Origin: Phenylobacterium haematophilum
Lineage (GTDB): Bacteria; Pseudomonadota; Alphaproteobacteria; Caulobacterales; Caulobacteraceae
Length of the DNA: 64,000 bases
Assembly: GCF_014196295.1 (NCBI RefSeq)
Contig: NZ_JACIDK010000007.1
Span: 62,001-126,000, forward strand
Reading direction: 5' to 3'
Shown here piece after piece: positions 7,758 to 16,039 of this stretch (within the stretch, counting starts at the first letter, position 1; every line of letters begins with the position of its first letter). The translations under genes and the position numbers were made by a program. The notes beneath the pieces were generated by a model. That model saw only the letters and a list, made by a program, of their open reading frames with translations, was not told the DNA's origin and searched no databases.

Positions 7758-9227
7758 ATGACCGACGCTCCCCGCCCCGAGGCCCGCGCCCCGCGCGGTT
7801 TCAACGACCGCCGCGCCCGTGACCTGGCCGCCGAGCGCCAGATCCTGGCCAAGGTCTCCGCCGTCTATGAACGCTACGGCTTCGAGGCCTTCGACACCGG
7901 GGCCTTCGAGTACGCTGATGCCCTGGGCAAGTTCCTGCCTGACGCCGACCGTCCGAACGAGGGCGTCTTCGCCCTGCAGGATGACGACGAGCAGTGGATG
8001 GCTTTGCGCTACGACCTGACGGCGCCGCTGGCGCGGTTCGTGGCCGAAACGAAGGAAGGCCTGCCCAAGCCGTTCCGCCGCTATGCCTACGGTCCGGTCT
8101 GGCGGAACGAGAAGCCCGGCCCCGGCCGCTTCCGCGAATTCATTCAGTGCGACGCAGACACCGTCGGCTCGGCTCGGCCGGAAGCCGACGCCGAGATCAT
8201 CGCCATGGCGGTCGAGGGCCTGGAGGCCGCCGGCCTGCCCGCCGGCTCGGCGGTCATCAAGATCAACAACCGCAAGCTCCTCAACGGCCTGCTGACCACG
8301 GCCGGCGTCCAGAACGACGTCCAGAAGCTGGCCGTGCTGCGCGCCGTCGACAAGCTCGACCGCCTGGGTCCGGAAGGCGTGCGCCTGCTGTTGGGCGAAG
8401 GCCGCAAGGACGAGTCCGGCGACTTCACCAAGGGCGCGGGCCTTAACGCCGCCGGCGCCGAAGCGGTTCTGGCCTTCGTCGGCGCGGGGCTGAGCGGCCG
8501 GTCCGATACCCTCGACCAGATCGCGAACATCATCGGTGGCTCGGCCGAGGGCGACGCCGGCCTCGCCGAACTCGCCGCCATCGATAAGGCGCTGACCAGC
8601 CTAGGTGTCGGCGTCGAGCGCGCGGCCTTCGATCCGTCGATCGTCCGCGGGCTGGAGTACTACACCGGCGCGGTGTTCGAGGCCGAGCTGCTGCTCAAGA
8701 CCAAGGACGAGAAAGGCCGCGGCGTGCGCTTCGGCTCGATCGGCGGCGGCGGCCGCTACGACGACCTCGTCGCCCGCTTCACCGGCGAACAGGTGCCGGC
8801 CACAGGCTTCTCGTTCGGCGTCTCGCGTCTGGTCTCGGCGTTGCGCGCCGCCGGCCGTGACCTGGGCGACCAAGTCCGCGGCCCGGTGGTGGTGATCGCC
8901 TTCACACCCGACGACATGGCCCACTACTTCTCGGTGGTCGGCGAGCTGCGCAGCGCCGGCATCCCGGCCGAGGTCTATCTCGGCTCGGCCGGCATGAAGG
9001 CCCAGATGAAGTACGCCGACCGCCGCATGGCGCCGGCGGCGATCATGCTGGGCGGCGACGAGATCGCCGCCGGCAAGGTCACCATCAAGGATCTCGACCT
9101 CGGCCGCGCCCTGTCCTCGGGCGTCGCCGACAACGCCGAATGGCGCGAACAACGCCCGGGTCAGCAGACCATCGACCGTTCCGAACTGGTCGCGGCGGTG
9201 CGCAAGATCATCGAGGCCGGCCAGTGA
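7758..9227 (+). CDS. hisS: histidyl-tRNA synthetase
   Basis: 489 aa class II synthetase that charges tRNA-His. Motif 2 is GPVWRNEKPGPGRFREFIQCD (shown in part; about residues 113-132). The histidine-A region is VRGLEYYTGAVFEAEL (about 297), and motif 3 is FSFGVSRLVSAL (about 353). A C-terminal anticodon-binding domain follows (VVVIAFTPDD onward). The GLEYYTG form in place of GLDYY is typical of the divergent alphaproteobacterial HisRS, known to act on tRNA-His lacking G-1. It is the first large gene of the operon; its stop overlaps hisZ. Confidence 0.95.
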   Translation: MTDAPRPEARAPRGFNDRRARDLAAERQILAKVSAVYERYGFEAFDTGAFEYADALGKFLPDADRPNEGVFALQDDDEQWMALRYDLTAPLARFVAETKEGLPKPFRRYAYGPVWRNEKPGPGRFREFIQCDADTVGSARPEADAEIIAMAVEGLEAAGLPAGSAVIKINNRKLLNGLLTTAGVQNDVQKLAVLRAVDKLDRLGPEGVRLLLGEGRKDESGDFTKGAGLNAAGAEAVLAFVGAGLSGRSDTLDQIANIIGGSAEGDAGLAELAAIDKALTSLGVGVERAAFDPSIVRGLEYYTGAVFEAELLLKTKDEKGRGVRFGSIGGGGRYDDLVARFTGEQVPATGFSFGVSRLVSALRAAGRDLGDQVRGPVVVIAFTPDDMAHYFSVVGELRSAGIPAEVYLGSAGMKAQMKYADRRMAPAAIMLGGDEIAAGKVTIKDLDLGRALSSGVADNAEWREQRPGQQTIDRSELVAAVRKIIEAGQ

Positions 9228-10357
9228 GCGCCGAACCCGCCGTTCCCGCCGAACCGCTCGCCGCGATCCGCGCGCCGTTTCTGGACCAGGCCGCCGAGGT
9301 CGTCGACGCGCCGATCCTGCAGCCGCTCGGCCTGCTGCTGGAGCTGGCTGGCGAGGCTATGCGTCCGCGGCTGTTCGTCGTGCAGTCGGAAGGCGGGCAG
9401 GAGACCTGCCTGCGTCCCGACTTCACCGTTCCGGTGGTGCGCCAGCACCTCGAAAGCGGCCGCTCCTCGGGCCGCTATTTTTATGAAGGCAAGGCCTTCC
9501 GCGCCTCGCCCGAGCCCGGCCGCCCCGACGAGTTCCGACAGATCGGCCTGGAAAGCTTCGACGGGGCCGAGGCCTCGGTGGTTCAGGCGGACGCCGAGAT
9601 CGCCGCCCTGGCCTGGCGCTCGGCCCTGGCCGGCGGACGCAGCGACCTGTCGCTGTGGCTCGGCGACATCGCGCTCTTCGCCGCCTTCGTCGACACCCTG
9701 GGCCTCGCCGCCCCGCTGGCGGCGCGCGTGAAGCGCGTCGCCGCCCGCCCGCGGCTGCTGGCCGCCGAACTGGCCCGCGCCGACGGCGCGGCCGCCGCCC
9801 CGGCCGACGACGGCAAGCTGGCCGGTCTGCTGTCGGGCCTGTCGGAGGCCGAGGCCGCCACCGTGCTGGAAGAGGTCTGGGCCCTGGCCGGGATCGATCC
9901 GGTCGGCGGCCGCGGCCCGGCCGAGATCGCCCAGCGACTGATCCGCCGCGCGCAGGCCGCCCAGGCCCCGGCTCTGACGGGCGACCAGGCCGACCGCATC
10001 CGCCGCTTCCTGGCCATCGAGGACGCGCCCTCTGCGGCGTTCGATGCAGTGGCCGACATCGCCGGCAAGGGCGCCCTTGATGCGCAGTTGGCGGCCTGGG
10101 CCGAGCGGTTGGCGCTCCTCCATGCAGCGGGCGTGCCGACCGAGGCGATCCGCTTCTCCACCGCGCTCGGTCACGCCTTCGACTACTACGACGGCCTGAC
10201 CTTCGAGATCCGCTCGGCGTCGTTGGACCCCGAGCGCAGCGTCGCCGTCGGCGGACGCTATGACAGCCTGCCCTCGCGGCTGGGCGGAACGGCCGACGTG
10301 CGGGCCGTCGGATGCGTAGTCCGGCCCTGGCGGGCCTGGGCGGGAGGCGAGTCGTGA
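9224..10357 (+). CDS. hisZ: ATP phosphoribosyltransferase regulatory subunit
   Basis: 377 aa HisRS paralogue without aminoacylation function, the partner of HisG in the first step of histidine biosynthesis. It keeps the class II core: DAPILQPLGLLLEL, LRPDFTVPVVRQHL, RYFYEGKAFRASPEPGRPDE and the C-terminal GHAFDYYDGLTFEI and AVGGRYDSL. I chose the GTG at 9224 because it overlaps the hisS stop (GTGA); the earlier ATG would lie deep inside hisS. It lacks the anticodon-binding domain, as expected for HisZ. Confidence 0.92.
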   Translation: MSAEPAVPAEPLAAIRAPFLDQAAEVVDAPILQPLGLLLELAGEAMRPRLFVVQSEGGQETCLRPDFTVPVVRQHLESGRSSGRYFYEGKAFRASPEPGRPDEFRQIGLESFDGAEASVVQADAEIAALAWRSALAGGRSDLSLWLGDIALFAAFVDTLGLAAPLAARVKRVAARPRLLAAELARADGAAAAPADDGKLAGLLSGLSEAEAATVLEEVWALAGIDPVGGRGPAEIAQRLIRRAQAAQAPALTGDQADRIRRFLAIEDAPSAAFDAVADIAGKGALDAQLAAWAERLALLHAAGVPTEAIRFSTALGHAFDYYDGLTFEIRSASLDPERSVAVGGRYDSLPSRLGGTADVRAVGCVVRPWRAWAGGES

Positions 10358-11304
10358 GCGAACCCCTTATCCTCGCCGTCCCCTCGAAGGGGCGCCTGAA
10401 GGAACAGGTCGAGGCCTGGCTCGGCGACTGCGGACTGAAACTGTCCGTGGCCGGCGGATCGCGCGGCTACATGGCCGAACTCAAGGGCGTGCCCGGCATC
10501 CAGGTCCGGCTGCTGTCGGCCGGCGACATCGCCGAAGCCCTGGACCTCGGGGAGGTGCATCTGGGCGTCACCGGCGAGGACCTGTTGCGCGAGCGCGGCG
10601 GCGACGTCGACGCCCGCGTGCTGCTGCTGCGCGCGCTCGGCTTCGGCCGCGCCGACCTGGTCGTCGCCGTGCCCAAGAGCTGGATCGACGTCGAGACCAT
10701 GGCCGACCTGGAGGAGGTGGGCCATGACCTGCTCGCCCGCTCCGGGCGGCGCATGCGGGTGGCTACGAAGTATCTGGTCCAGACCCGCGCCTTCTTCGCG
10801 CGGCACGGCGTCGCCGACTACCGGATCACCGAATCCGGCGGCGCGACCGAGGGGGCCCCGGCCGCCGGCTCGGCCGAGCTGGTGGTCGACATCACCACCA
10901 CCGGCGCGACCCTGGTCGCCAACGGCCTCAAGGTGCTGGGCGACGGGGTGATCCTGAAGAGCCAGGCCCAGCTGACCGCATCGCTGCGTGCATCCTGGAG
11001 CCAAGATCAACTTGCGGCGGCCGAGCGGCTGTTGCGTGTGATCGAGGCCCGTGCCGCCGCCCACGACAGCGCCACCCTGATCTGGCCGTCCGACCCGCGT
11101 GAGACCCCGGTGGTCGAAGCCCTCGTAAAAAGCGGCGCCAGCCGCCGCCCGAACGGCTTGCTGGTTCCGGCCGGCAAGGTGGCGGAGGCTTCGTTGGCGC
11201 TGGCGGGCGCCGGAATCGGCCCCGTCACCGCTTCGCGTCCGGACTTTGTCTATGACGTGGGTTGTGTGTCGAGTGAGGAACTACGCAGACGAGTGCATTT
11301 TTGA
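10354..11304 (+). CDS. hisG: ATP phosphoribosyltransferase, catalytic subunit with C-terminal extension
   Basis: Catalyses the ATP-PRPP condensation, the first and feedback-regulated step of histidine synthesis. The start is the GTG overlapping the hisZ stop, giving VSEPLILAVPSKGRLKEQ. The catalytic core matches short-form HisG: GVTGEDLLRE, the PRPP-binding segment AELVVDITTTGATLVANGLK and GVILKSQAQL. The core ends near residue 233, and about 80 further residues follow (HDSATLIWPSDPRE to the end). Short HisG proteins that need HisZ are usually about 200-230 aa, so this tail is notable. The stop codon lies inside a 24-bp palindrome. Confidence 0.93.
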   Translation: MSEPLILAVPSKGRLKEQVEAWLGDCGLKLSVAGGSRGYMAELKGVPGIQVRLLSAGDIAEALDLGEVHLGVTGEDLLRERGGDVDARVLLLRALGFGRADLVVAVPKSWIDVETMADLEEVGHDLLARSGRRMRVATKYLVQTRAFFARHGVADYRITESGGATEGAPAAGSAELVVDITTTGATLVANGLKVLGDGVILKSQAQLTASLRASWSQDQLAAAERLLRVIEARAAAHDSATLIWPSDPRETPVVEALVKSGASRRPNGLLVPAGKVAEASLALAGAGIGPVTASRPDFVYDVGCVSSEELRRRVHF

Positions 11305-11320
11305 CGGTACCGTCAAAAAT
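11297..11320. repeat. 24-bp perfect palindrome over the hisG stop
   Basis: ATTTTTGACGGTACCGTCAA plus AAAT is a perfect palindrome containing the hisG TGA. The core form is TTTTGAC-N6-GTCAAAA. The same arms and spacing recur at 11572-11591. It could be a protein-binding site, one end of a small repeated element, or part of the transcription end of the operon. Confidence 0.75.
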
Positions 11321-11394
11321 AATCCCTCAAATCGCCCAAAAAGTCCCGCTCGCGCAAATCTGATCGATAATTCCCCAGGACTTCGATTTCGGCG

Positions 11395-11560
11395 CATTGA
11401 CTCGGGTCAGAAATTACCGTTTTCTCAGTCCTGCGAGAGACATGACGGCCACCAAGTCCGACAGTCTCCGGCGTTTCGGGGAGGAAACGCCCGCTCTATA
11501 AGAGCGACTGCTCAAAATAAGGCCCGCTGCGATTATCCCCCGCAGCGGGCCAAATTTTTG
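11395..11560 (+). ncRNA. candidate small RNA in the hisG-M13 peptidase gap
   Basis: The 357-bp gap between convergent genes has no credible ORF and is far richer in A+T than its surroundings. Three perfect hairpins follow one another: GCGTTTC/GAAACGC (11471-11490), CGCTCT/AGAGCG (11492-11506) and the 11-bp terminator stem (11521-11551). The series ends in a T-run. Closely packed stems ending in a strong terminator suggest an independent transcript. The 5' end and promoter are not defined; a TTGACT at 11398-11403 is a possible -35. It could also be only a 3' UTR of hisG. Confidence 0.4.
11521..11558. terminator. bidirectional intrinsic terminator
   Basis: A perfect 11-bp GC-rich stem, GGCCCGCTGCG (11521-11531) and CGCAGCGGGCC (11541-11551), has a 9-nt loop and is followed by AAATTTTT. 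On the other strand the stem is followed by TTATTTT. It therefore suits both the plus-strand his operon and the minus-strand direction. Confidence 0.85.
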
Positions 11561-11571
11561 CCCGACAGAAA

Positions 11572-11591
11572 TTTTGACAATATCGTCAAAA
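11572..11591. repeat. second TTTTGAC-N6-GTCAAAA palindrome
   Basis: It has the same 7-bp arms and 6-bp spacing as the site at 11299-11318, with a different spacer (AATATC). The two copies bracket the hairpin-rich block. Confidence 0.7.
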
Positions 11592-11661
11592 ATGTTCGAG
11601 GCCAAAGAAAAGGCGACGTCCGACGCGGAGCGCCGCCCTTCCGGGTCGAACTAGCTGGCGA

Positions 11662-13707
11662 CTACCAGATCCGCACCCGGTCGCCCGGCGCCAGGTACAT
11701 GCCGTCGCCGGCCTTGACGCCGAACGCCTCGTAGAAGGCGTCGATGTTCTTCACCGGCACGTCGACGCGGTACTTCGGCGGCGAATGCGGGTCCGAGACC
11801 AGCTGCTGACGCATCATGTCGTCACGGTACTTGCCGCGCCATACCTGCGCCCAACCCAGGAACACCCGCTGGTCGCCGGTCACGCCGTCGAGCACAGGCG
11901 AGGGCTGGCCGTTCAGCGACAGGCGATAGGCGTCCAGCGCCACCAGCAGGCCGCCCAGGTCGGCGATGTTCTCGCCCATGGTCAGCTCGCCGTTGATGCG
12001 TGCGCCGGGCAGAACCTCGACCGCCGAGTACTGAGCGCCGAACTTCTTGGCCTGGGCGTCGAACTTGGCGGCGTCCTCGGCGGTCCACCAGTCGGTGAGC
12101 TTGCCGTCGCCGTCCGACTTGCGGCCCTGGTCGTCGAAGCCGTGGGTGATCTCGTGGCCGATCACGCCGCCGATGGCGCCGTAGTTGACCGCCGGGTCGC
12201 CGTCGGGATCGAAGAACGGCGGCTGCAGGATGGCGGCCGGGAAGGCGATCTCGTTCTTGGTCGACAGGTAGTAGGCGTTGATCGTGGCCGGGGTCATCAG
12301 CCACTCGTCCTTGTCGACCGGACCGCCCAGGCGCGCGACGCGGTAGTCCCAGTCGAAGGCGCTGGCCCGCTTGACGTTGCCGTAGAGGTCGCCGTCCTTG
12401 ACCTCCAGCGCCGAATAGTCGCGCCACTTGTCCGGATAGCCGATCTTGGCCCCGAACTTCGAAAGCTTCTCCAGGGCCTTGGCCTTGGTGTCCGGGCCCA
12501 TCCACTCGAGCTTCTCGATCCGGCCCTTCATGGCGACTTTGACGTTGGCGACCAGCGCTTCCATCTTCGCCTTGCTCTCAGGCGGGAAATAGGCCGCGAC
12601 ATAGAGCTTGCCCAGCGGGTCGCCGACATTGCTGTCGGTGGCCGCCACCGCGCGCTTCCAACGCGGACGCTGCTCGGGCTGGCCCGACAGGGTCTTGTTG
12701 CGAAACTCGAAGCTGGCCTGGACGAAGTCCTTGGACAGGTACGGCGCGGCCTGGTCGACCAGGTGGAACGCCGACCACGCCTTCAGGGTGTCCATCGGGG
12801 CGTCGGCGAAGATCTTGGCGATCTTCGGGAAGGCGGTGTTCTGGGCGACGATCACCCGGTCGACCTTGTCGAGTTTGGCGCCCTTGAGGTACGCGGCCCA
12901 GTCGAAGCCGGGGGCGTACTTTGAAAGCTCGGCGACGGTGTAGGGGTTGTAGGTCTTGTCGTCGTCGCGGCTCTCGGCCCGGGTCCACGACGCCTCGGCG
13001 ATCTGCGTCTCCAGGGCGACGATCGCGGCGGCGTGCTCGGCGGGCTTGTCCCAGCCGGCCAGGGTCAGCTGCTTGGCGACATAAGCCTGGTAAGCAGCCT
13101 TCTGGGTCTTGAAGCGGTCGGCCAGATAGTAGTCGCGGTCGGGCATGCCGAGGCCGCCCTGGTTCACATAGACCGTGTAGCGATCAGGCGCCTTGGCGTC
13201 GTCGTGGATATAGGTCCCGAAGAACGCGCCGCCGAACTGGCGCATCGTCGCGCCCATCAGTTCGGAGAGCTCGGACTTTGTCTTGATCTTGCGGATGACG
13301 GCCAGGTCGCCGGCCAGCGGCTTGGCGCCCAGGGCCTCCACCGCGGCCTCGTCCATGTAGCTGCGGTAGAAGGCGCCGACCTGGGCTTCCTCGCCGGTCG
13401 CGTCCTTGTTGGCGGCGGCTTTCTCGGCTACCGCGCGCATGCGCTGCTGCGACAGGTCCTGCAGGGCGTCGAAGGCGCCGAATCGCGAGCGGTCGGCGGG
13501 GATTTCGAGCTTCTTCAGGTATGTGCCGTTGGCGTATTCGAAGAAGTCGTGCGACGGCGCGACCGAGGTGTCGCGTCCCGCCATGTCGAAGCCCCAGGGC
13601 CCCATCCGGGGCGCCTTGGAAAGGTCGGGCAGGTTGTCCGCCAGCGCCGGGGCCGACACGCAAAGAAGGGCCGCGGCGGAAGCCGCGCCCAGCCACAGGG
13701 TCTTCAT
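11662..13707 (-). CDS. M13-family (neprilysin-like) zinc metallopeptidase
   Basis: 681 aa with a signal peptide ending at APALADN, so exported. The M13 N-domain begins DTSVAPSHDFFEYANGTYLK. The zinc site GHEITHGFDDQGR lies near residue 515, and the downstream glutamate ligand motif ENIADLGGL near residue 577. The conserved NAYY region and a C-terminal tryptophan (RVRIW) are present. Length and motif order match the neprilysin-like family, which cleaves peptides outside the cytoplasm. It is monocistronic, with a terminator upstream and one downstream. Confidence 0.95.
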   Translation of the reverse strand: MKTLWLGAASAAALLCVSAPALADNLPDLSKAPRMGPWGFDMAGRDTSVAPSHDFFEYANGTYLKKLEIPADRSRFGAFDALQDLSQQRMRAVAEKAAANKDATGEEAQVGAFYRSYMDEAAVEALGAKPLAGDLAVIRKIKTKSELSELMGATMRQFGGAFFGTYIHDDAKAPDRYTVYVNQGGLGMPDRDYYLADRFKTQKAAYQAYVAKQLTLAGWDKPAEHAAAIVALETQIAEASWTRAESRDDDKTYNPYTVAELSKYAPGFDWAAYLKGAKLDKVDRVIVAQNTAFPKIAKIFADAPMDTLKAWSAFHLVDQAAPYLSKDFVQASFEFRNKTLSGQPEQRPRWKRAVAATDSNVGDPLGKLYVAAYFPPESKAKMEALVANVKVAMKGRIEKLEWMGPDTKAKALEKLSKFGAKIGYPDKWRDYSALEVKDGDLYGNVKRASAFDWDYRVARLGGPVDKDEWLMTPATINAYYLSTKNEIAFPAAILQPPFFDPDGDPAVNYGAIGGVIGHEITHGFDDQGRKSDGDGKLTDWWTAEDAAKFDAQAKKFGAQYSAVEVLPGARINGELTMGENIADLGGLLVALDAYRLSLNGQPSPVLDGVTGDQRVFLGWAQVWRGKYRDDMMRQQLVSDPHSPPKYRVDVPVKNIDAFYEAFGVKAGDGMYLAPGDRVRIW

Positions 13708-13740
13708 CGGTGTTTTCGAGCCTTCTGAGGGTCTTACGAA

Positions 13741-13773
13741 AGAGGGCGCGACCGTGGACCGGCCGCGCCCTCT
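13741..13773 (-). terminator. intrinsic terminator after the acyl-CoA synthetase gene
   Basis: Arms AGAGGGCGCG (13741-13750) and CGCGCCCTCT (13764-13773) form a perfect 10-bp stem. On the minus strand it is followed by TTTCGT, and it lies between the synthetase stop and the M13 peptidase start. Confidence 0.65.
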
Positions 13774-13797
13774 GAAGCACGTTACTTTTTTGTTACG

Positions 13798-15429
13798 TTA
13801 GGCGTCCGTCGCCAGGGCGGCGATCGCCTGGGCCTTCAGCGCCTTGTAGTCGAGCTTGCCGTTCGGAGCGCGGGCCACGGGGGCCAGCACCAGCTCGCGC
13901 GGGGCCTTGTAGTCGGCAAGCAGGCTCTTCACGTGGGCCGACAGGTCGGCGAGGGTCGGCAGGTTGTCGCCGCCGAAGTCCACGATCGCGCCGATACGCT
14001 CGCCGAAGCGCGGGTCGGGCAGGCCGACCACGGCCGCGTCGCGCACGCCCGGGAAGCGCTTCAGGGCTTCCTCGACCTCTTCCGGGAAGACCTTCTCGCC
14101 GCCGGTGTTGATCACTTGCGAGCCGCGGCCCAGCAGGGTGATCGAACCGTCAGCCTCGACGGTGGCCCAGTCGCCTGGCACGCTCCAGCGGCGGCCTTCG
14201 AAGGTGCGGAAGGTCTTGGCCGACTTTTCTTCGTCCTTGTAGTAGCCGATCGGCGTGTGGCCGCCGACGGCCACCAGACCGCGGACGCCCGAACCGGGCT
14301 CGACGCGCACGCCGTCCTCGGTGAACACCGCCGCGTTGGGGCCGGTGACGAACTTGGCGGTGCCGGTGGCCTGGCCCGCACCCGAGGTCGAGGACGCGAG
14401 ACCGAGCGCTTCGGACGAGCCCAGGCTGTCCATCAGCATCACGTTCGGCAGGTGCTTCAGCAGGCCCTGCTTGTTCTCCAGGCCCCACATCGCGCCCGAC
14501 GAAGCGATGCGCTTCAGCGACGGCATGGTCCAGCGGCCCGGATTGGCGTCCAGGGTCTCCAGCATCGGCGCGGCGAAGGCCGGTCCGACGATGATCAGGC
14601 CGGACGCTTCCAGGCGCTCGACTTCGTCGAACAGCACCGCCGGGTCGAACTTGCGGCCGGTCAGGGTGGCGACAGCGCCGCCGCCGATCAGGGTGCCGAA
14701 CGAGATGAACTGGCCGGTGGCGTGCATCAGCGGGGCGACCGGGATGGTGATGTTCAGCGGCGCGCCCGAGGCGCCGACCGCCTTGGCCCGCTGGCCGGCT
14801 TCGGCGACGGTCTCCAGCGGCGGCAGGCCGAGCAGCAGATTGGCTCCGCCGCCGAGCGCCTTGAACAGGTCCTCCTGGCGCCACATCACGCCCTTGGGCA
14901 TGCCGGTGGTCCCGCCGGTGTACATGATCAGCAGGTCGTCGGCGGTGCGGCCCCAGGGCGCTTCGAAGCGGTCGGCGCCCTGCGCGACGATGACGTCGTA
15001 GTCGGCGGCCCATTCGGGGACGGGATGGCCGGCTTCCGGCACCGCGATCCAGATCTTCACCTTGGGCAAGCGGCCGCGGACCTTGTCGGCCATCTCGGCG
15101 AACGAGGCGTGGAACACCACGGCCTCGGCGTCGGCGTTGTCGAACAGGTAGGTCAGTTCGTCGCCGCCGTAGCGATAGTTGGTGTTGAATGGGGCCAGGC
15201 CGGCCTTGAAGGCGGCGTAATAGCTCTCAAGATACTCCGGCCCATTATAAAGATAGGCCGCAACCTTCGACTGCTGCGAAAGGCCTGCGTCGACCATGGC
15301 CTTGGCCAGGGCGTTGGCGCGGCGGTCGAAGTCACGCCAGCTCAGGCGGCGCTCGCCATGGATAAGGGCGGGGCGGTCAGGGGTCGCGTCGGCGACGGAC
15401 TCCCAGAGGTTGGCGTAATTCCAAACCAA
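13798..15429 (-). CDS. acyl-CoA synthetase (AMP-binding, FadD-like)
   Basis: 543 aa adenylate-forming enzyme that activates a carboxylic acid to its CoA thioester. The AMP-binding P-loop is MYTGGTTGMPKG (about 170). A DSLGSSEAL motif (about 335) and GDWATVEADGSITLLGRG (about 420) follow, then NTGGEKVFPEEVEEAL. The catalytic lysine region is APNGKLDYK near the C-terminus. The TTG start has a GGAGGA ribosome site at good distance. The chain length or type of substrate cannot be read from sequence. Confidence 0.92.
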   Translation of the reverse strand: MVWNYANLWESVADATPDRPALIHGERRLSWRDFDRRANALAKAMVDAGLSQQSKVAAYLYNGPEYLESYYAAFKAGLAPFNTNYRYGGDELTYLFDNADAEAVVFHASFAEMADKVRGRLPKVKIWIAVPEAGHPVPEWAADYDVIVAQGADRFEAPWGRTADDLLIMYTGGTTGMPKGVMWRQEDLFKALGGGANLLLGLPPLETVAEAGQRAKAVGASGAPLNITIPVAPLMHATGQFISFGTLIGGGAVATLTGRKFDPAVLFDEVERLEASGLIIVGPAFAAPMLETLDANPGRWTMPSLKRIASSGAMWGLENKQGLLKHLPNVMLMDSLGSSEALGLASSTSGAGQATGTAKFVTGPNAAVFTEDGVRVEPGSGVRGLVAVGGHTPIGYYKDEEKSAKTFRTFEGRRWSVPGDWATVEADGSITLLGRGSQVINTGGEKVFPEEVEEALKRFPGVRDAAVVGLPDPRFGERIGAIVDFGGDNLPTLADLSAHVKSLLADYKAPRELVLAPVARAPNGKLDYKALKAQAIAALATDA

Positions 15430-15436
15430 GGACGAT

Positions 15437-15459
15437 CCTCCATTCTTAAAATATGGAGG
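15437..15459. promoter_or_regulatory. inverted repeat upstream of the acyl-CoA synthetase
   Basis: Arms CCTCCAT (15437-15443) and ATGGAGG (15453-15459) are separated by 9 AT-rich bases. The repeat includes the ribosome binding site of the synthetase gene, so it could be a repressor operator or an RNA hairpin hiding the GGAGG. Confidence 0.4.
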
Positions 15460-15531
15460 GCATAGACGACGCGGGGGGCGGCGCTGTCAACGCCGCCCAT
15501 GGGTCATCGTTCGGCCTTGCTGCGTAACGCC

Positions 15532-16029
15532 TCAGTGATGGTGGCGGGCGTCGGCGGCCGGGGCCTTGGCGCCAGCTGCGCCGGGCGCGCCCGCCGCCAC
15601 CTGGAACTCGACCTTCAGCTTCGCGCCGCTCTTGAACACCAGGGTCGCCGGGACCTTGTCGCCAAGCTTGGTCGCCTTGGTCAGGCCCAGGAACATCACG
15701 TGGTAGCCGCCGGGCGCGAAGGCTACCTGCTTGCCGGCCGGGATGGCGACCCCCGCGTCCTGGCGCTCCATCTTCATGACGCCGCCGGCGGTCGAGGTGC
15801 GGTGCACCTCGGTCTTGCGCGCTGCGGCGGTTTCAACGGCGACCAGCGTGTCGGCGGCCGCGCCGCGGTTGACGATGGTCAGGAAGCCGCCGCCGTTGCC
15901 GTTCGCGGCGGCCGGCCGGCTCCACGGATCGACGACTTCCAGCGTCCCAAGGCGATAGGTCGCCGCCTGGGCGGCGGTGGAAAGACTGAGGGCGGCAGTG
16001 GCCGCGGCGATGATCGCAAGGTGTCGCAT
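15532..16029 (-). CDS. periplasmic copper chaperone PCu(A)C
   Basis: 165 aa including a signal peptide ending at TAAQA. The copper-binding pattern is present: EVHRTSTAGGVMKM supplies histidine and methionines (about 85-98), and GGYHVMFLGL supplies the second HxM (about 118). A C-terminal HHH may add metal affinity. The start is the ATG with GAGGA upstream, 10 bp after the YcnI-like gene, so it is the last gene of the copper operon. The family delivers Cu(I) to cytochrome oxidase. Confidence 0.92.
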   Translation of the reverse strand: MRHLAIIAAATAALSLSTAAQAATYRLGTLEVVDPWSRPAAANGNGGGFLTIVNRGAAADTLVAVETAAARKTEVHRTSTAGGVMKMERQDAGVAIPAGKQVAFAPGGYHVMFLGLTKATKLGDKVPATLVFKSGAKLKVEFQVAAGAPGAAGAKAPAADARHHH

Positions 16030-16039
16030 GAGGCGTCCT

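Noticed and set aside
9140-9223. Upstream ATG extension of hisZ
   Set aside because: It lies inside hisS; the GTG overlapping the hisS stop is a better start and matches the operon's pattern.
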